Shown here: positions 1 through 8,732 of the stretch, piece by piece
Numbering within the stretch: the stretch's first letter is position 1
How the letters are laid out: each line of letters begins with the position of its first letter
DNA from: PHAA01 sp964457945
GTDB lineage: Bacteria > Bacillota > Syntrophomonadia > Syntrophomonadales > Syntrophomonadaceae
Reading direction: 5' to 3'
DNA: 64,000 nt
NCBI GenBank assembly: GCA_964457945.1
Contig: CAYWFX010000009.1
Span: 23,195-87,194, forward strand
Notes under the pieces: model-generated
The model's database searches: none
The model's input: the letters and a program-made list of their open reading frames with translations, nothing else
What the model was told of the DNA's origin: nothing
Program-made: the position numbers and the translations under genes

Positions 1-1192
1 CATCCCCGGCGTAAAGAAGACGGTCACTGTCAGCAGTGATAGTGGGATGGGCTCAGGAAAGGCTCTCAGTGTCGCAGTCAAAGGTGATGATCTGAATACC
101 CTGCGAGATATTTCCCAGGAAGTTGAAAGTATTATGAAAAAGGTTCCTGGAACCCGTGAAGTCACCGCATCAATGGCTGATGGCAATCCAGAAGTGCAGA
201 TCCGGATCAACCGCCAGCGGGCGATGGATTATGGGTTATCACCCGTTCAGATTTCCAAAGAAATCAAAAACGCTATTGACGGTACGGTTGCAACCAAGTA
301 TCGCTTGCAAGGGGACGAAATCGATGTAAGAGTCACCAGTAAAGATAAGCAGAATAGTGATATGGATGTGCTCAAAGGTTTGAAGATTCTTACCGCTCAG
401 GGCAGCAGTGTATCTTTATCAGAACTGGCGAGCTTTGAATTGGCAACCGGGCCGGTGCAAATTTCACGAGATGATCAAGCGCGTCAGGCGACAGTTTCCT
501 GCGATCTTTTAAATAGAGATTTGCAGAGTGTTACGAAAGATGTTCAGGCCCAGGTCGGAAAAATTCAGCTGCCGGTCGGATACACCATAGACTATGGCGG
601 ACAGAATAAGGAGATGATGGATTCTTTTTCCAGTTTGTTCCTGGCTTTACTGCTGGCGATATTGCTGGTTTACGTGGTAATGGTCATACAATATGAGTCT
701 TTCTTCGATCCTTTCATTATCATGTTTTCAATCCCGACTGCTATCATCGGAGTGATTCTGGGGCTCTTGGTTACGGGGAGAAGCTTCAGTGTAACGGCCT
801 TTATCGGCATTATTATGCTGGCAGGAATTGTGGTATCCAATGCGATTGTCTTTATTGATTATTTGAAAAAACTGCGGGAATCAGGCATGGAGCGGAATGC
901 TGCTATAATCGAGGCTGGCAGGGTAAGATTACGACCCATATTAATGACCGCTCTGGCTACCATGCTGGCTATGATGCCTATGGCGACAGGATTGGGAGAA
1001 GGTGGTGAGACGTCTGCTCCACTGGCTACTGTAGTCATCGGGGGTCTAATTGCTTCAACCTTTGTCACACTCTTGCTGCTTCCGGTTGTTTATAGTATCT
1101 TTGATGATTGGGGGCAGAAGCTGCGCCGTAGATTTTCCCCGAAAAAGGAATCTGAAGGGATAGAATATATAGAAATAGATGTTGAAAACTAA
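1..1192 (+). CDS. RND-family efflux transporter, C-terminal part (truncated by window edge)
   Basis: The reading frame is open from base 2, so the gene begins outside the window and only about the last 396 residues are present. It shows the last periplasmic-type porter subdomain, followed by a long membrane region with at least five hydrophobic segments. This includes the 'GIVVSNAIVFIDYLKKLRESG'-type loop and a Gly/Met-rich helix typical of HAE1/AcrB-like proton-driven exporters. In Gram-positives the nearest functional type is SwrC/YerP, which exports lipopeptides and drugs. A TetR gene follows 110 bases downstream and may regulate it. The substrate cannot be told from the sequence. Confidence 0.9.
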   Translation, partial: IPGVKKTVTVSSDSGMGSGKALSVAVKGDDLNTLRDISQEVESIMKKVPGTREVTASMADGNPEVQIRINRQRAMDYGLSPVQISKEIKNAIDGTVATKYRLQGDEIDVRVTSKDKQNSDMDVLKGLKILTAQGSSVSLSELASFELATGPVQISRDDQARQATVSCDLLNRDLQSVTKDVQAQVGKIQLPVGYTIDYGGQNKEMMDSFSSLFLALLLAILLVYVVMVIQYESFFDPFIIMFSIPTAIIGVILGLLVTGRSFSVTAFIGIIMLAGIVVSNAIVFIDYLKKLRESGMERNAAIIEAGRVRLRPILMTALATMLAMMPMATGLGEGGETSAPLATVVIGGLIASTFVTLLLLPVVYSIFDDWGQKLRRRFSPKKESEGIEYIEIDVEN

Positions 1193-1207
1193 TATAGACG
1201 GGATGTC

Positions 1208-1235
1208 GTAACAAGGGGAAGCTTCTCCTTGTTAC
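1208..1235. promoter_or_regulatory. 28-bp near-perfect palindrome, candidate TetR operator
   Basis: The arms GTAACAAGG-G-GAAG and CTTC-T-CCTTGTTAC form an inverted repeat with a single G/T mismatch and no loop. It lies between the efflux gene and the TetR gene. No T-run follows, which argues against a terminator and for a dimer-binding operator, but binding is inferred only from position and symmetry. Confidence 0.5.
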
Positions 1236-1302
1236 ACTTCTTGAGAAAATACTGGGGAAACTGAAATATCTGCTCTTATTTTTGAATAGAGGAGTAATCT
1301 TT

Positions 1303-1890
1303 ATGAATATTATAAATCCGAAAGAGAGCAAGAAGGACTTGATCATCGAAGCTGCCATAAGGGTATTTTCCCGGAAAGGCTATCACCATACCAAAATGGA
1401 GGAAATAGCCATTGAAGCAGGTATTGGTAAGGGAACGATTTATGAATATTTTGCCAGCAAGCTACAGCTTTTGCAGGAGATTATGGAACGAAGTTTTAGC
1501 CTGTATGACCAAACCATGGGTTCAGATATTAGTACTACTATATTTATTGAAGATAAAATTAAGATGCTGGTTGAAGCTCATTTTAAATTCTGTCAGGAAA
1601 ATAAAGAACTAACCCGCATCTTATTCTGGGATACAGAAATTATTGACGAGGAACTTAGAGACTGGGGCTGCCAGAAACGCGCGGATAAGGAAAAGCGCCT
1701 GCAAGACTTCATTCAGGCGGGCATTGATTGCGGGGAAATACGTGCCATTGATGCTAAACTCTTGACAGTCATAATTAGCGGGGTCTTAAGCTCTATCTGG
1801 GTTCCGGTAGTTATTGAAGGTTGGGATGTTGATGCGATCACTGCTGCAGAAAAGGTTACGGATATCATAATGAACGGGATTAAGAAGTAA
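1303..1890 (+). CDS. TetR/AcrR-family transcriptional regulator
   Basis: A 195-residue protein with an N-terminal helix-turn-helix of the TetR type (residues ~12-55; 'GYHHTKMEEIA' then 'GIGKGTIYEYF', the DNA-recognition helix) and a variable helical C-terminal ligand domain. The ATG at 1303 is chosen over an upstream in-frame TTG because GAGGAG lies 8 bases before it. It lies just downstream of an RND efflux gene and of a 28-bp palindrome at 1208-1235, so a ligand-responsive repressor of the pump or of its own gene is likely. The ligand is unknown. Confidence 0.9.
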   Translation: MNIINPKESKKDLIIEAAIRVFSRKGYHHTKMEEIAIEAGIGKGTIYEYFASKLQLLQEIMERSFSLYDQTMGSDISTTIFIEDKIKMLVEAHFKFCQENKELTRILFWDTEIIDEELRDWGCQKRADKEKRLQDFIQAGIDCGEIRAIDAKLLTVIISGVLSSIWVPVVIEGWDVDAITAAEKVTDIIMNGIKK

Positions 1891-1918
1891 CAGGAACGAT
1901 AGGGACACAGTGATGTGG

Positions 1919-1950
1919 GGGCAAGTGGGACGGTTTTTGCTTGCCCTCTT
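1919..1950 (+). terminator. Possible terminator of the TetR gene
   Basis: GGGCAAG (1919-1925) pairs with CTTGCCC (1940-1946), followed by the T-rich stretch TCTTTC. It sits between convergent genes. The loop is 14 bases and the T tract is weak, so termination is plausible but not strong. Confidence 0.4.
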
Positions 1951-1957
1951 TCATTGT

Positions 1958-3583
1958 CTAGGGTGCTGCCGCCGCGGTGCAAACCACACCGGTCGTCAGG
2001 GAGCTGTTATCAGTATATTGAATATCGGGGTGGAGCAGTAACCAGTAAGAAGCTCCTGGGAGCAGGTTCTTCTGGGGTACAGCTTGTACTTCGGTACTGC
2101 TTAACGGCGTGAAGGTCAGTGGTACCCGTTCCCCGCTGCCCTGAGCGATTAGCTCGATGCGGGAGGGGTTGACTGTCTGCAAGTTTACGCTCTTGGGGAA
2201 ATGGATGGTGAACTTCTTATCTGCCGCTACATTAGTCAATTGATTGCCGAACAGGTAATCAGGGTAGTAAAGTGACCAGCGATCCGAGAGTTCTTGAGCG
2301 GTTACGGGCCTCCAACCGCTAGCCGTTCCCTTCGTCAATCCGAGGGCAACCCGATCTATAATTTCTCCGTAAGCCTGCCAGTATTCCTGCTCCCGGGCCT
2401 GCCGGGTATTGATCGTAATGGAGTGGGTGGCCAGGCTGAACTCGACCAGATCCAGTTTGTTTTCTTCGGGATTGCTGGGAGATAAAAGCAGTTGAGCGAC
2501 CTTCAAAGGGTCGCTTTTTTCAATTAGCAGGTCAGGAGTAATGCCTACTTTATTTATTTGATGTCCCAGAGGTGAAAGGAAATGAGCAACGGTCATTTTA
2601 AAGTAATCACCACTTTTTAAGGTGTAAAGCTGCTGCATAGATCCCTTGCCATAGCTCTGAGTACCTATAATTAAGGCCTGGTCATAATCTTTTACCGCAC
2701 CGGCCAAGATCTCGGAGGCGCTGGCGCTGTTCTGGTTGAGCAAATAAATGGTAGGTTTATCCACAAGATAATTGTGTTTATCTGCCCGGTCCAGCGAGGG
2801 TGAGCCATTACGGTACTGGGTCTGGATGGCTACCTCATCACTAATAAAGTATCCGGCTATATCCAATGCGGCAGTAACATACCCCCCGCCATTATCCCGT
2901 AAATCAACGATATAAGAGCTAGGGTTCTGGCGGCGGAGATTTTCCAGGGAACGGGCAAAGAGTTGGCCGGTTTCACTAGCAAAAGAGCTTATTCTTAGAT
3001 AGCCTATTTGGAAGGGTTTCATTTCATTAATGACTGAAGGAACTTCGATATTACTGCGCTCTACTTGGACTGTAAAGGATACTCCGTCTCTCTGCACGAG
3101 CAACTGTATTTTGCTTCCCTCTGGACCCCGGATTAGGGGTATGGCTTCTTCTGTGGATAAACCTTTCAGAGAGTGGCTGCCGACAGAGGTAATTATATCA
3201 CCTGCCCGCAGCACCGCTTTATCAGCTGGGGAGCCGCCGACCAGACCGGTAATCTTAACTCCTGCGGGTACGATATCGAAGTAAATACCTATACCGGAAA
3301 AGGTTTGTTCCAAGGAATCATTGAATTCCTGGTACTCAGCAGCGGTCAGAAAACTGGTATGCGGATCACCTAGTTTTTCGAGCATGGCATCAATGGTGGG
3401 GGCATTTAATACTTCTGCCGGGACCGGATCTGCGTAGTCATTACGTAACAGTTCCCGTACTTCATTCTGAGCCGTAATCTGCGCTGTGGCTGGGCCAGGG
3501 AAAAGCAGCGTGATTAGCAATAGGGTCATTAAAATATGTATTGATATACGTTGGATATTTTTCACCGATTGTCCTCTTAACAC
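1958..3583 (-). CDS. Secreted carboxy-terminal processing protease (S41 family) with a C-terminal Ig-like domain
   Basis: A 541-residue protein. Residues ~10-35 are a signal peptide or anchor (hydrophobic run ending 'GPATAQ'), ~95-175 a PDZ domain, and ~190-345 an S41 peptidase domain. The catalytic pair reads as Ser288 in 'SASASEI' and Lys313 in 'YGKGS'. Their 25-residue spacing equals that of plant D1 processing protease CtpA. The last ~100 residues look like an SbsA/Big_5-type Ig fold, uncommon in CtpA/CtpB. The GTG start has AGGAGG 9 bases upstream. It probably cleaves exported proteins at the cell surface; the target is unknown. Confidence 0.88.
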   Translation of the reverse strand: MLRGQSVKNIQRISIHILMTLLLITLLFPGPATAQITAQNEVRELLRNDYADPVPAEVLNAPTIDAMLEKLGDPHTSFLTAAEYQEFNDSLEQTFSGIGIYFDIVPAGVKITGLVGGSPADKAVLRAGDIITSVGSHSLKGLSTEEAIPLIRGPEGSKIQLLVQRDGVSFTVQVERSNIEVPSVINEMKPFQIGYLRISSFASETGQLFARSLENLRRQNPSSYIVDLRDNGGGYVTAALDIAGYFISDEVAIQTQYRNGSPSLDRADKHNYLVDKPTIYLLNQNSASASEILAGAVKDYDQALIIGTQSYGKGSMQQLYTLKSGDYFKMTVAHFLSPLGHQINKVGITPDLLIEKSDPLKVAQLLLSPSNPEENKLDLVEFSLATHSITINTRQAREQEYWQAYGEIIDRVALGLTKGTASGWRPVTAQELSDRWSLYYPDYLFGNQLTNVAADKKFTIHFPKSVNLQTVNPSRIELIAQGSGERVPLTFTPLSSTEVQAVPQKNLLPGASYWLLLHPDIQYTDNSSLTTGVVCTAAAAP

Positions 3584-3623
3584 ACAGATTATCCTCCTAA
3601 GATTTCAGCTGGTTTACCCATTA

Positions 3624-3652
3624 ATAATATCACGTTGCGGCTCTGGATTAAA
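3624..3652 (-). promoter_or_regulatory. Candidate extended -10 promoter for the S41 protease
   Basis: On the minus strand TGATATTAT forms an extended -10, with a weak TTTAAT -35 seventeen bases upstream. The predicted start lies about 35 bases before the GTG at 3583. Confidence 0.45.
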
Positions 3653-3682
3653 CGCAAAATATTTGGAGTTACCAGCTTTACT

Positions 3683-3711
3683 TTGACTTCCCAATAGTAA
3701 TATATTACTAT
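3683..3711 (+). promoter_or_regulatory. Sigma-A-type promoter for wecB, overlapped by an 18-bp palindrome
   Basis: TTGACT (3683-3688) and TACTAT (3706-3711) are 17 bases apart. Bases 3694-3711 form the perfect palindrome ATAGTAATATATTACTAT, covering the spacer and the whole -10, a position suited to a repressor. Downstream, GCCGC/GCGGC (3727-3740) can form a small hairpin at the 5' end of the message. Confidence 0.65.
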
Positions 3712-3768
3712 GGTGCTAAAGTCCGTGCCGCCCATGCGGCCCATATATATTTATTGGAGGAATAATAA

Positions 3769-4905
3769 ATGCGTTTGGGGAAAGTAATGGTAGTTTTTGG
3801 CACCAGGCCAGAAGCTATTAAAATGGCTCCGGTCATTAAGGAATTAAAAAAGGTAGAGGACATAGAAACACTGGTTGTGGTTACAGCTCAGCACCGGGAG
3901 ATGCTGGATCAAGTTTTAAACCTATTTGCAATTGTGCCGGACTATGACCTCGATCTGATGAAGGATCAGCAGGATTTATACAGTATCACCACTGGGGTTT
4001 TGAATGGGCTTAAAGAAATAATGGAGCAGGAGAAACCGGATCTGGTTCTGGTGCATGGAGATACGACTACTACTTTTGCAGCCGCCCTGGCGGCTTTCTA
4101 TCAGAGAATTCCGGTAGGGCATGTGGAAGCCGGTTTGCGCACCCGCAATAAATTTTCTCCCTATCCTGAAGAAATGAACCGTACCTTGACCGGAAGGCTG
4201 GCTGAACTGCATTTTGCTCCTACCGATTTATCGCGGGAAAACCTCCTGGCGGAATCCACGGCTACCTTTAAAATCTGGGTAACGGGAAATACTGTAATTG
4301 ATGCCTTAATGGAAACGGTGCAGCCGGATTATAAATTTGGCGATGAATTAAAGGAAATTAACCTAAAAAATAGAATACTACTGGTAACCACCCATCGGCG
4401 TGAAAACTGGGGCGACCGGATGAGGGATATTTATCAGGCTCTGATTCAACTGGTGGAAGAGTTTGATGATGTGGAAGTGGTATTCCCGGTTCATAAGAAT
4501 CCAACGGTGAAGGATATAGCTATTGAAATGCTTGAAGGCAGGGAGCGGTTTCACCTCCTGGAACCACTGGAATATGAAGTACTTGCAAATCTCATGAATG
4601 CTTCTTATATGGTATTGACTGATTCTGGGGGTATGCAAGAAGAGGCTCCTTCACTCGGCAAACCGGTTCTAGTTTTGCGAGATACTACCGAAAGGCCGGA
4701 GGCCATCCAAGCCGGTACGGCAAAGCTGGTGGGAACGGTTCAGGAGCATATATATGAGGCGGCCCGGCTTTTGCTTAGTGACCGCCAGGAATACGATAAG
4801 ATGGCCCATGCAGTCAATCCTTACGGAGATGGTAAGGCGGCGCGACGTATCGTGAAGGTAGTAAAAGATTTTCTTTACGTTCGCATAGGGGCTAGTAATT
4901 TATAA
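3769..4905 (+). CDS. wecB: UDP-N-acetylglucosamine 2-epimerase (non-hydrolysing)
   Basis: A 378-residue cytoplasmic GT-B-fold enzyme that interconverts UDP-GlcNAc and UDP-ManNAc, the precursor of ManNAc-containing wall polymers. Family signatures are intact: 'GTRPEAIKMAPV' at the N-terminus, 'HGDTTTT', 'HVEAGLRT', 'EEMNRTL', 'TTHRRENWG', and 'LTDSGGMQEEAPSLGKPVL' followed by 'TERPE'. The length is standard. The ATG has GGAGG 8 bases upstream and a clear promoter at 3683-3711. A phosphohexomutase follows, so the two probably supply nucleotide sugars for the envelope. A direct role in the flagellar glycan island 18 kb away is possible but not shown. Confidence 0.95.
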   Translation: MRLGKVMVVFGTRPEAIKMAPVIKELKKVEDIETLVVVTAQHREMLDQVLNLFAIVPDYDLDLMKDQQDLYSITTGVLNGLKEIMEQEKPDLVLVHGDTTTTFAAALAAFYQRIPVGHVEAGLRTRNKFSPYPEEMNRTLTGRLAELHFAPTDLSRENLLAESTATFKIWVTGNTVIDALMETVQPDYKFGDELKEINLKNRILLVTTHRRENWGDRMRDIYQALIQLVEEFDDVEVVFPVHKNPTVKDIAIEMLEGRERFHLLEPLEYEVLANLMNASYMVLTDSGGMQEEAPSLGKPVLVLRDTTERPEAIQAGTAKLVGTVQEHIYEAARLLLSDRQEYDKMAHAVNPYGDGKAARRIVKVVKDFLYVRIGASNL

Positions 4906-4978
4906 ATATTAGGGGACTGCGATACGCAAGAACCGCCCCCAATGTTGCACAGGGCTGCATTTGACTAAGGAGGCAAAT

Positions 4979-6409
4979 ATGTCTGAAATAAGGTTTGGAT
5001 CAGATGGCTGGCGAGCCATTATGGCAGAGGATTTTACTTTTGCCAATGTTAGATTACTGACCCAAGGTATTGCCAATTATTTAAAAAATAACAATCTTGG
5101 TAAAAAAGGCATTGTTGTAGGCTATGACAATAGATTTCAATCCGAACAATTTGCGGCAGAGTGCGCGCGGGTTCTGGCAGGCAATGGTATTCGGGTCTCT
5201 ATGATCAAAAAATCGGTTCCCACCCCGCTGGCGGCTCATGCCATTAGGATAGCTCAGGCGGGAGGGGCGATCATGTTAACTGCCAGCCATAATCCCCCCG
5301 AGTACAATGGCATTAAATTTATACCAGAATATGCAGGGCCGGCTTTACCCGAGGTAACTGTTGCCATTGAGGAAGAGGTTAAGCGGATACAGGAGGGCGG
5401 CAAAATTTACGAATTGGATTTAAAGGAAGCCGAAACTCTGGATTTATTAAAAGAAATTGACCTGGATCGAGACTACATTAATCAGCTCTTAAAAATTATA
5501 AACCCCGAATTTTTCCGGAGACGCGTACTTAAGGTAGTGGTTGACCCTATGTATGGTTCCGGGGCCGGTTATCTGGATCGGATATTGACCGAGCTGGGCT
5601 GTGAGGTTAGAACCATAAACAACTATCGGGATCCTCTGTTTGGGGGCTCTATTCCCGAACCTACGGAAGCGTTGCTGCCTGACCTGAAGCGAACTGTTCT
5701 TACCTATAAAGCTGATCTCGGTCTGGCTTTGGACGGGGATGCAGATCGTTTTGGAATTATAGATGGGGACGGAGAATTTATAGCCCCCAACCAGTTTGCA
5801 TACATACTCTTTGACCATCTCCTGAGCACTCGCACTTTTCGAGGCCCAGTCTGTCGTTCACTAACTACCACGCATAATCTGGATCGTATCGCTAAACAAA
5901 ACGGCCTGAGTGTAATCGAGACCCCGGTAGGATTTAAATACATATCTGAATGCTTACGAGAAAAAGGCTGTATCATTGGGGTCGAGGAGAGCGGAGGTTT
6001 GAGCATATTCGGGCACGTTCCTGAAAAGGATGGCATCCTGGCCTGTGTCCTGGCAGCTGAAATACTAGCCTTTAGCGGAAAGTCTTTTAAAGAGTTGAGC
6101 CAAGAAATCGTAGCGAAGTATGGGCTTATGGAAGGTGAGCGCCTTGATATTAAGGTTACCTGCCGAGAAAATGAACGAATATTGACGGATTTAAAGGTTT
6201 ATGAGCCTAAAATGCTTGCTGGGATTAAAGTTGATAGATATAATGAAGCTGATGGTAAGAAAATTATCTTGGAAGATGGTAGTTGGCTTTTGATTCGTCC
6301 GTCGGGGACGGAATCGCTGATCAGGGTTTACGTGGAGGCAGAGGGTGAGAAGCAGGCCAAGGATATGCTAAACGAGGTAATAAATGCTTTGAGCTTACAG
6401 CCTGATTAA
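4979..6409 (+). CDS. Alpha-D-phosphohexomutase (phosphoglucomutase/phosphomannomutase family)
   Basis: A 476-residue enzyme moving phosphate between C6 and C1 of hexose phosphates. It shows the active-site serine loop 'TASHNPPEYNG', the metal-binding loop 'DGDADRFG', the sugar-binding loop 'GVEESGG' and the phosphate-binding 'RPSGTESLIRVYVEA' at the C-terminus. The ATG at 4979 is preferred to a TTG 18 bases earlier because AAGGAGG lies between them, correctly spaced. The exact substrate (Glc, Man or GlcN phosphate) cannot be fixed from these motifs. A strong terminator follows at 6419-6443. Confidence 0.9.
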   Translation: MSEIRFGSDGWRAIMAEDFTFANVRLLTQGIANYLKNNNLGKKGIVVGYDNRFQSEQFAAECARVLAGNGIRVSMIKKSVPTPLAAHAIRIAQAGGAIMLTASHNPPEYNGIKFIPEYAGPALPEVTVAIEEEVKRIQEGGKIYELDLKEAETLDLLKEIDLDRDYINQLLKIINPEFFRRRVLKVVVDPMYGSGAGYLDRILTELGCEVRTINNYRDPLFGGSIPEPTEALLPDLKRTVLTYKADLGLALDGDADRFGIIDGDGEFIAPNQFAYILFDHLLSTRTFRGPVCRSLTTTHNLDRIAKQNGLSVIETPVGFKYISECLREKGCIIGVEESGGLSIFGHVPEKDGILACVLAAEILAFSGKSFKELSQEIVAKYGLMEGERLDIKVTCRENERILTDLKVYEPKMLAGIKVDRYNEADGKKIILEDGSWLLIRPSGTESLIRVYVEAEGEKQAKDMLNEVINALSLQPD

Positions 6410-6418
6410 TGATTTGTT

Positions 6419-6443
6419 AACCCGACTGTGGTCGGGTTTTTTT
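6419..6443 (+). terminator. Rho-independent terminator
   Basis: CCCGAC-TGTG-GTCGGG (6421-6436) is followed by seven T residues. It ends the wecB/phosphohexomutase unit, ahead of degS. Confidence 0.92.
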
Positions 6444-6507
6444 GATTTAGGTGGCCGCCCTTCCCAAAGGTCACGAATTATTTTGCAAATCAGGAAGGAA
6501 TTTGACA

Positions 6508-7710
6508 GTGAATGACGAAATAGGTAAATACAATAATGATCAAATTCAGCAGGAAAGACTAGATTCGGTCTTGCGGCAGGTGCTTGAGACCTTGGAAGGG
6601 AGCCGCAGGGATATATATGATATTGCCGAAGACTGCCGTAAACAATGTGAGGCTTTGAAAACCAGGTTGGAGGAAGCTATTTTTGAGACAGCCGGGCTTA
6701 TCGAGCAGGTAGACAAATGCGAGCGTTTGGAAAAAATGGCCAGGGTTCGCTTGATGGAAGTAAGTCGAAATTTTAGAGCTTTTTCAGAAGCTTATATTAA
6801 AGAAGCCTACCAAACAGCACTGGTATTGCAAAATGAGCTTATGGGATTGAGGCAGCAGGAAGTATACCTGCGTAAAAAAAGGGATGAATTAAGCCTGCAG
6901 TTAAAAAAGTTTGAGGGTATAACCAATAAGGCGGAAGGATGTCTGCAAACTACCAACCTGGCACTAAGGGTTCTGGAAGTGAATGTTGCTAAAGTATCCG
7001 ATACCCTGGAAGACGTTCAAAAGAAACAACAGATGGCCATTTGGAACGTAGAATCTTTGGAGGCTCAGCGTAGGAAGATTGCTCGTGAGCTACACGATGG
7101 ACCGGCTCAGACTATGGCTAGCATGCTGCTCAGGCTGGATCTCGTAGAATACTTGTTTAACCAGGATAAGGAACAGACCATGGAGGAGTTATTAAATATT
7201 CGGGGGATGGGCCGAGAGAGCTTGAGCGATATTAGGCGCATTATGTTTGATCTGAAGCCAAGCGCGCTAAGAGAATTAGGGCTGGTTGCCACTCTAAAAG
7301 AGTATTTTGATGATTATGAAAGTAAATATAATTTTACTATAGATTTTGTTTCCTTTGGTAAGGAGAGAAGATATGAACTGGCCGTCGAGATAGCTTTGTT
7401 TCGGTTGGTGCAGGAGGCGATCGCCAATGTGCGTAAACATGCCGGAGTTGATAAGGCCATGGTGAAGATGGAAGAGACGCCAGCTGGTTTAACCCTGGTT
7501 ATAAAAGATGAGGGTCTAGGATTCAATGTAGATGAGGCTGTTAATTCGGGAGACGATAGTTATGGTATTTTGGGAATGAAAGAACGCGCCGAACTCTTTG
7601 GGGGACGAATCAAGATTATTTCTAACCCAGGGGTGGGTACTCAGGTTATTGTAGAGTTACCAGCAGAGAGGGAGGAAGACAATGGAAAAGATAAGGATAT
7701 TAATAGCTGA
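6508..7710 (+). CDS. degS: DegS-like cytoplasmic sensor histidine kinase
   Basis: A 400-residue protein with no membrane segment. Residues ~15-185 are a long coiled-coil DegS-type sensor domain. A HisKA_3 phosphoacceptor box follows (His196 in 'ARELHDGPAQ'), then a HATPase domain with 'EAIANVRKHA', 'DEGLGF' and 'GILGMKERAELFGG'. The GTG at 6508 has AGGAAGG nine bases upstream; longer GTG and TTG starts have poorer sites. Its 3' end overlaps the response-regulator gene by 29 bases, implying translational coupling. In Bacillus, DegS/DegU controls motility, exoenzymes and competence, which fits the comF and flagellar neighbours. Confidence 0.92.
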   Translation: MNDEIGKYNNDQIQQERLDSVLRQVLETLEGSRRDIYDIAEDCRKQCEALKTRLEEAIFETAGLIEQVDKCERLEKMARVRLMEVSRNFRAFSEAYIKEAYQTALVLQNELMGLRQQEVYLRKKRDELSLQLKKFEGITNKAEGCLQTTNLALRVLEVNVAKVSDTLEDVQKKQQMAIWNVESLEAQRRKIARELHDGPAQTMASMLLRLDLVEYLFNQDKEQTMEELLNIRGMGRESLSDIRRIMFDLKPSALRELGLVATLKEYFDDYESKYNFTIDFVSFGKERRYELAVEIALFRLVQEAIANVRKHAGVDKAMVKMEETPAGLTLVIKDEGLGFNVDEAVNSGDDSYGILGMKERAELFGGRIKIISNPGVGTQVIVELPAEREEDNGKDKDINS

Positions 7711-8323
7711 TGATCATACCATGGTTAGGGAAGGTTTAAGAAAACTGCTTCAAACCGATGAGAATCTGGAGATTATTGCTGAAGTGGGGGATGGACAGGG
7801 CGCTATTAATGTGGCTCGTAAAGAGAAACCTGACATTATATTGATGGATATAAATATGCCTGGTACTAATGGTCTGGCTGCTACCCTGATTATCAAGAAG
7901 GAATTGCCTGCCACCAAAGTAATAGCAATCACTATATATGAGGATGAAGAAGTAGTCGAGATGGTTAAGGCTGGAGTATCCGCTTACATATTAAAAGATG
8001 TGGCTGGAAGTGAACTCATTAGCACTATACATAAAGTCATGGCTGGTGAGGTAGTAATACACCCTCGTGTTGCCAAAAGGTTAATCAAGGAGTTAATACG
8101 CAATGAAAATAAAAAAGATGAAATTAAATTAACCAGACGGGAAAAAGATGTGCTGACCCTCTTGGTACAGGGCAGCAGCAATAAAAACATTGCCGATATT
8201 ATGTTTATAAGCGAGAAAACGGTAAAAAATCACCTAACCAGTATTTTCAGGAAGCTGGGCGTCAAAGACCGAACTCAGGCGGCTGTTTATGCCCTGAAAA
8301 ACAACATGGTGGAAGCAGATTAG
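7682..8323 (+). CDS. degU: DegU-like response regulator (REC + LuxR-type HTH)
   Basis: A 213-residue NarL/FixJ-type regulator. The receiver domain spans residues ~4-120, with the acidic pair Asp10-Asp11, phosphoacceptor Asp56 in 'ILMDINMPG' and conserved Lys in 'ILKD'. The C-terminal LuxR helix-turn-helix (~145-208) carries 'LTRREKDVLTLL' and 'ISEKTVKNHL'. The start lies inside degS with GGGAGGAAG upstream. It is the expected partner of the kinase just before it. Its targets are not visible, but location next to comF and the late flagellar operon matches the Bacillus arrangement. Confidence 0.93.
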   Translation: MEKIRILIADDHTMVREGLRKLLQTDENLEIIAEVGDGQGAINVARKEKPDIILMDINMPGTNGLAATLIIKKELPATKVIAITIYEDEEVVEMVKAGVSAYILKDVAGSELISTIHKVMAGEVVIHPRVAKRLIKELIRNENKKDEIKLTRREKDVLTLLVQGSSNKNIADIMFISEKTVKNHLTSIFRKLGVKDRTQAAVYALKNNMVEAD

Positions 8324-8385
8324 TTAGATGATACAGTAATGGTAAAGTAATCAATTCACCTCTAACCGGCATATTATGTACAAAA

Positions 8386-8421
8386 GGGATCATGAAAAAG
8401 ACCTTGTTATTTCATGATTCC
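8386..8421 (+). other. Hairpin-forming inverted repeat upstream of a small membrane protein gene
   Basis: GGGATCATGAAA (8386-8397) and TTTCATGATTCC (8410-8421) pair over 12 bases with one wobble and a 12-base loop. No T tract follows, so it is not an obvious terminator. It ends 9 bases before the AAGGAGG of the next gene and could affect that gene's translation. Confidence 0.4.
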
Positions 8422-8443
8422 TAAGCTGGAAGGAGGTTTTCCT

Positions 8444-8605
8444 GTGCTCATATTACTTAAACTGACTTGTTTTGGCATTTGGCTCTTAATTATGCTAATT
8501 ATTATTAAAGCCGTCAATGATAAGCGGAAGTTCCCCGCCCAGGATTTTAAATTGAAGCTGCAGGATGAAGCTAAGCACACGTGTCAAGGGGAAGGTTCTT
8601 CGTGA
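8444..8605 (+). CDS. Small single-pass membrane protein, unknown function
   Basis: A 53-residue peptide with one hydrophobic segment at residues ~2-22, followed by a basic and then mixed hydrophilic tail. The GTG at 8444 is strongly supported by AAGGAGG seven bases upstream. An ATG 30 bases earlier has no site and would split the hairpin at 8386-8421. I do not recognise a family. It stands between degU and comF. It could be an orphan membrane peptide or a small accessory of DegS signalling; nothing in the sequence decides this. Confidence 0.6.
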   Translation: MLILLKLTCFGIWLLIMLIIIKAVNDKRKFPAQDFKLKLQDEAKHTCQGEGSS

Positions 8606-8647
8606 CACTCACACTTTTGACATCTAGAGAAATTATATAAAATATTA

Positions 8648-8656
8648 TGGTATAAT
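8648..8656 (+). promoter_or_regulatory. Candidate extended -10 promoter for comF
   Basis: TGGTATAAT is a perfect extended -10 (TG-N-TATAAT). A TTGACA at 8617-8622 lies 28 bases upstream, too far to act as its -35. The predicted start is about 70 bases before the comF ATG. Confidence 0.55.
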
Positions 8657-8732
8657 ATTGTCCATATTGTAGATGTATGTTGCCTTGATATGCTCCCTTG
8701 TTCGCAGAATTGTTCATAAATGAGGTGTTATA

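Noticed and set aside
8617..8622. TTGACA as a -35 element for comF
   Set aside because: The nearest good -10 (TATAAT at 8651) is 28 bases away, and the hexamers at normal spacing are poor.
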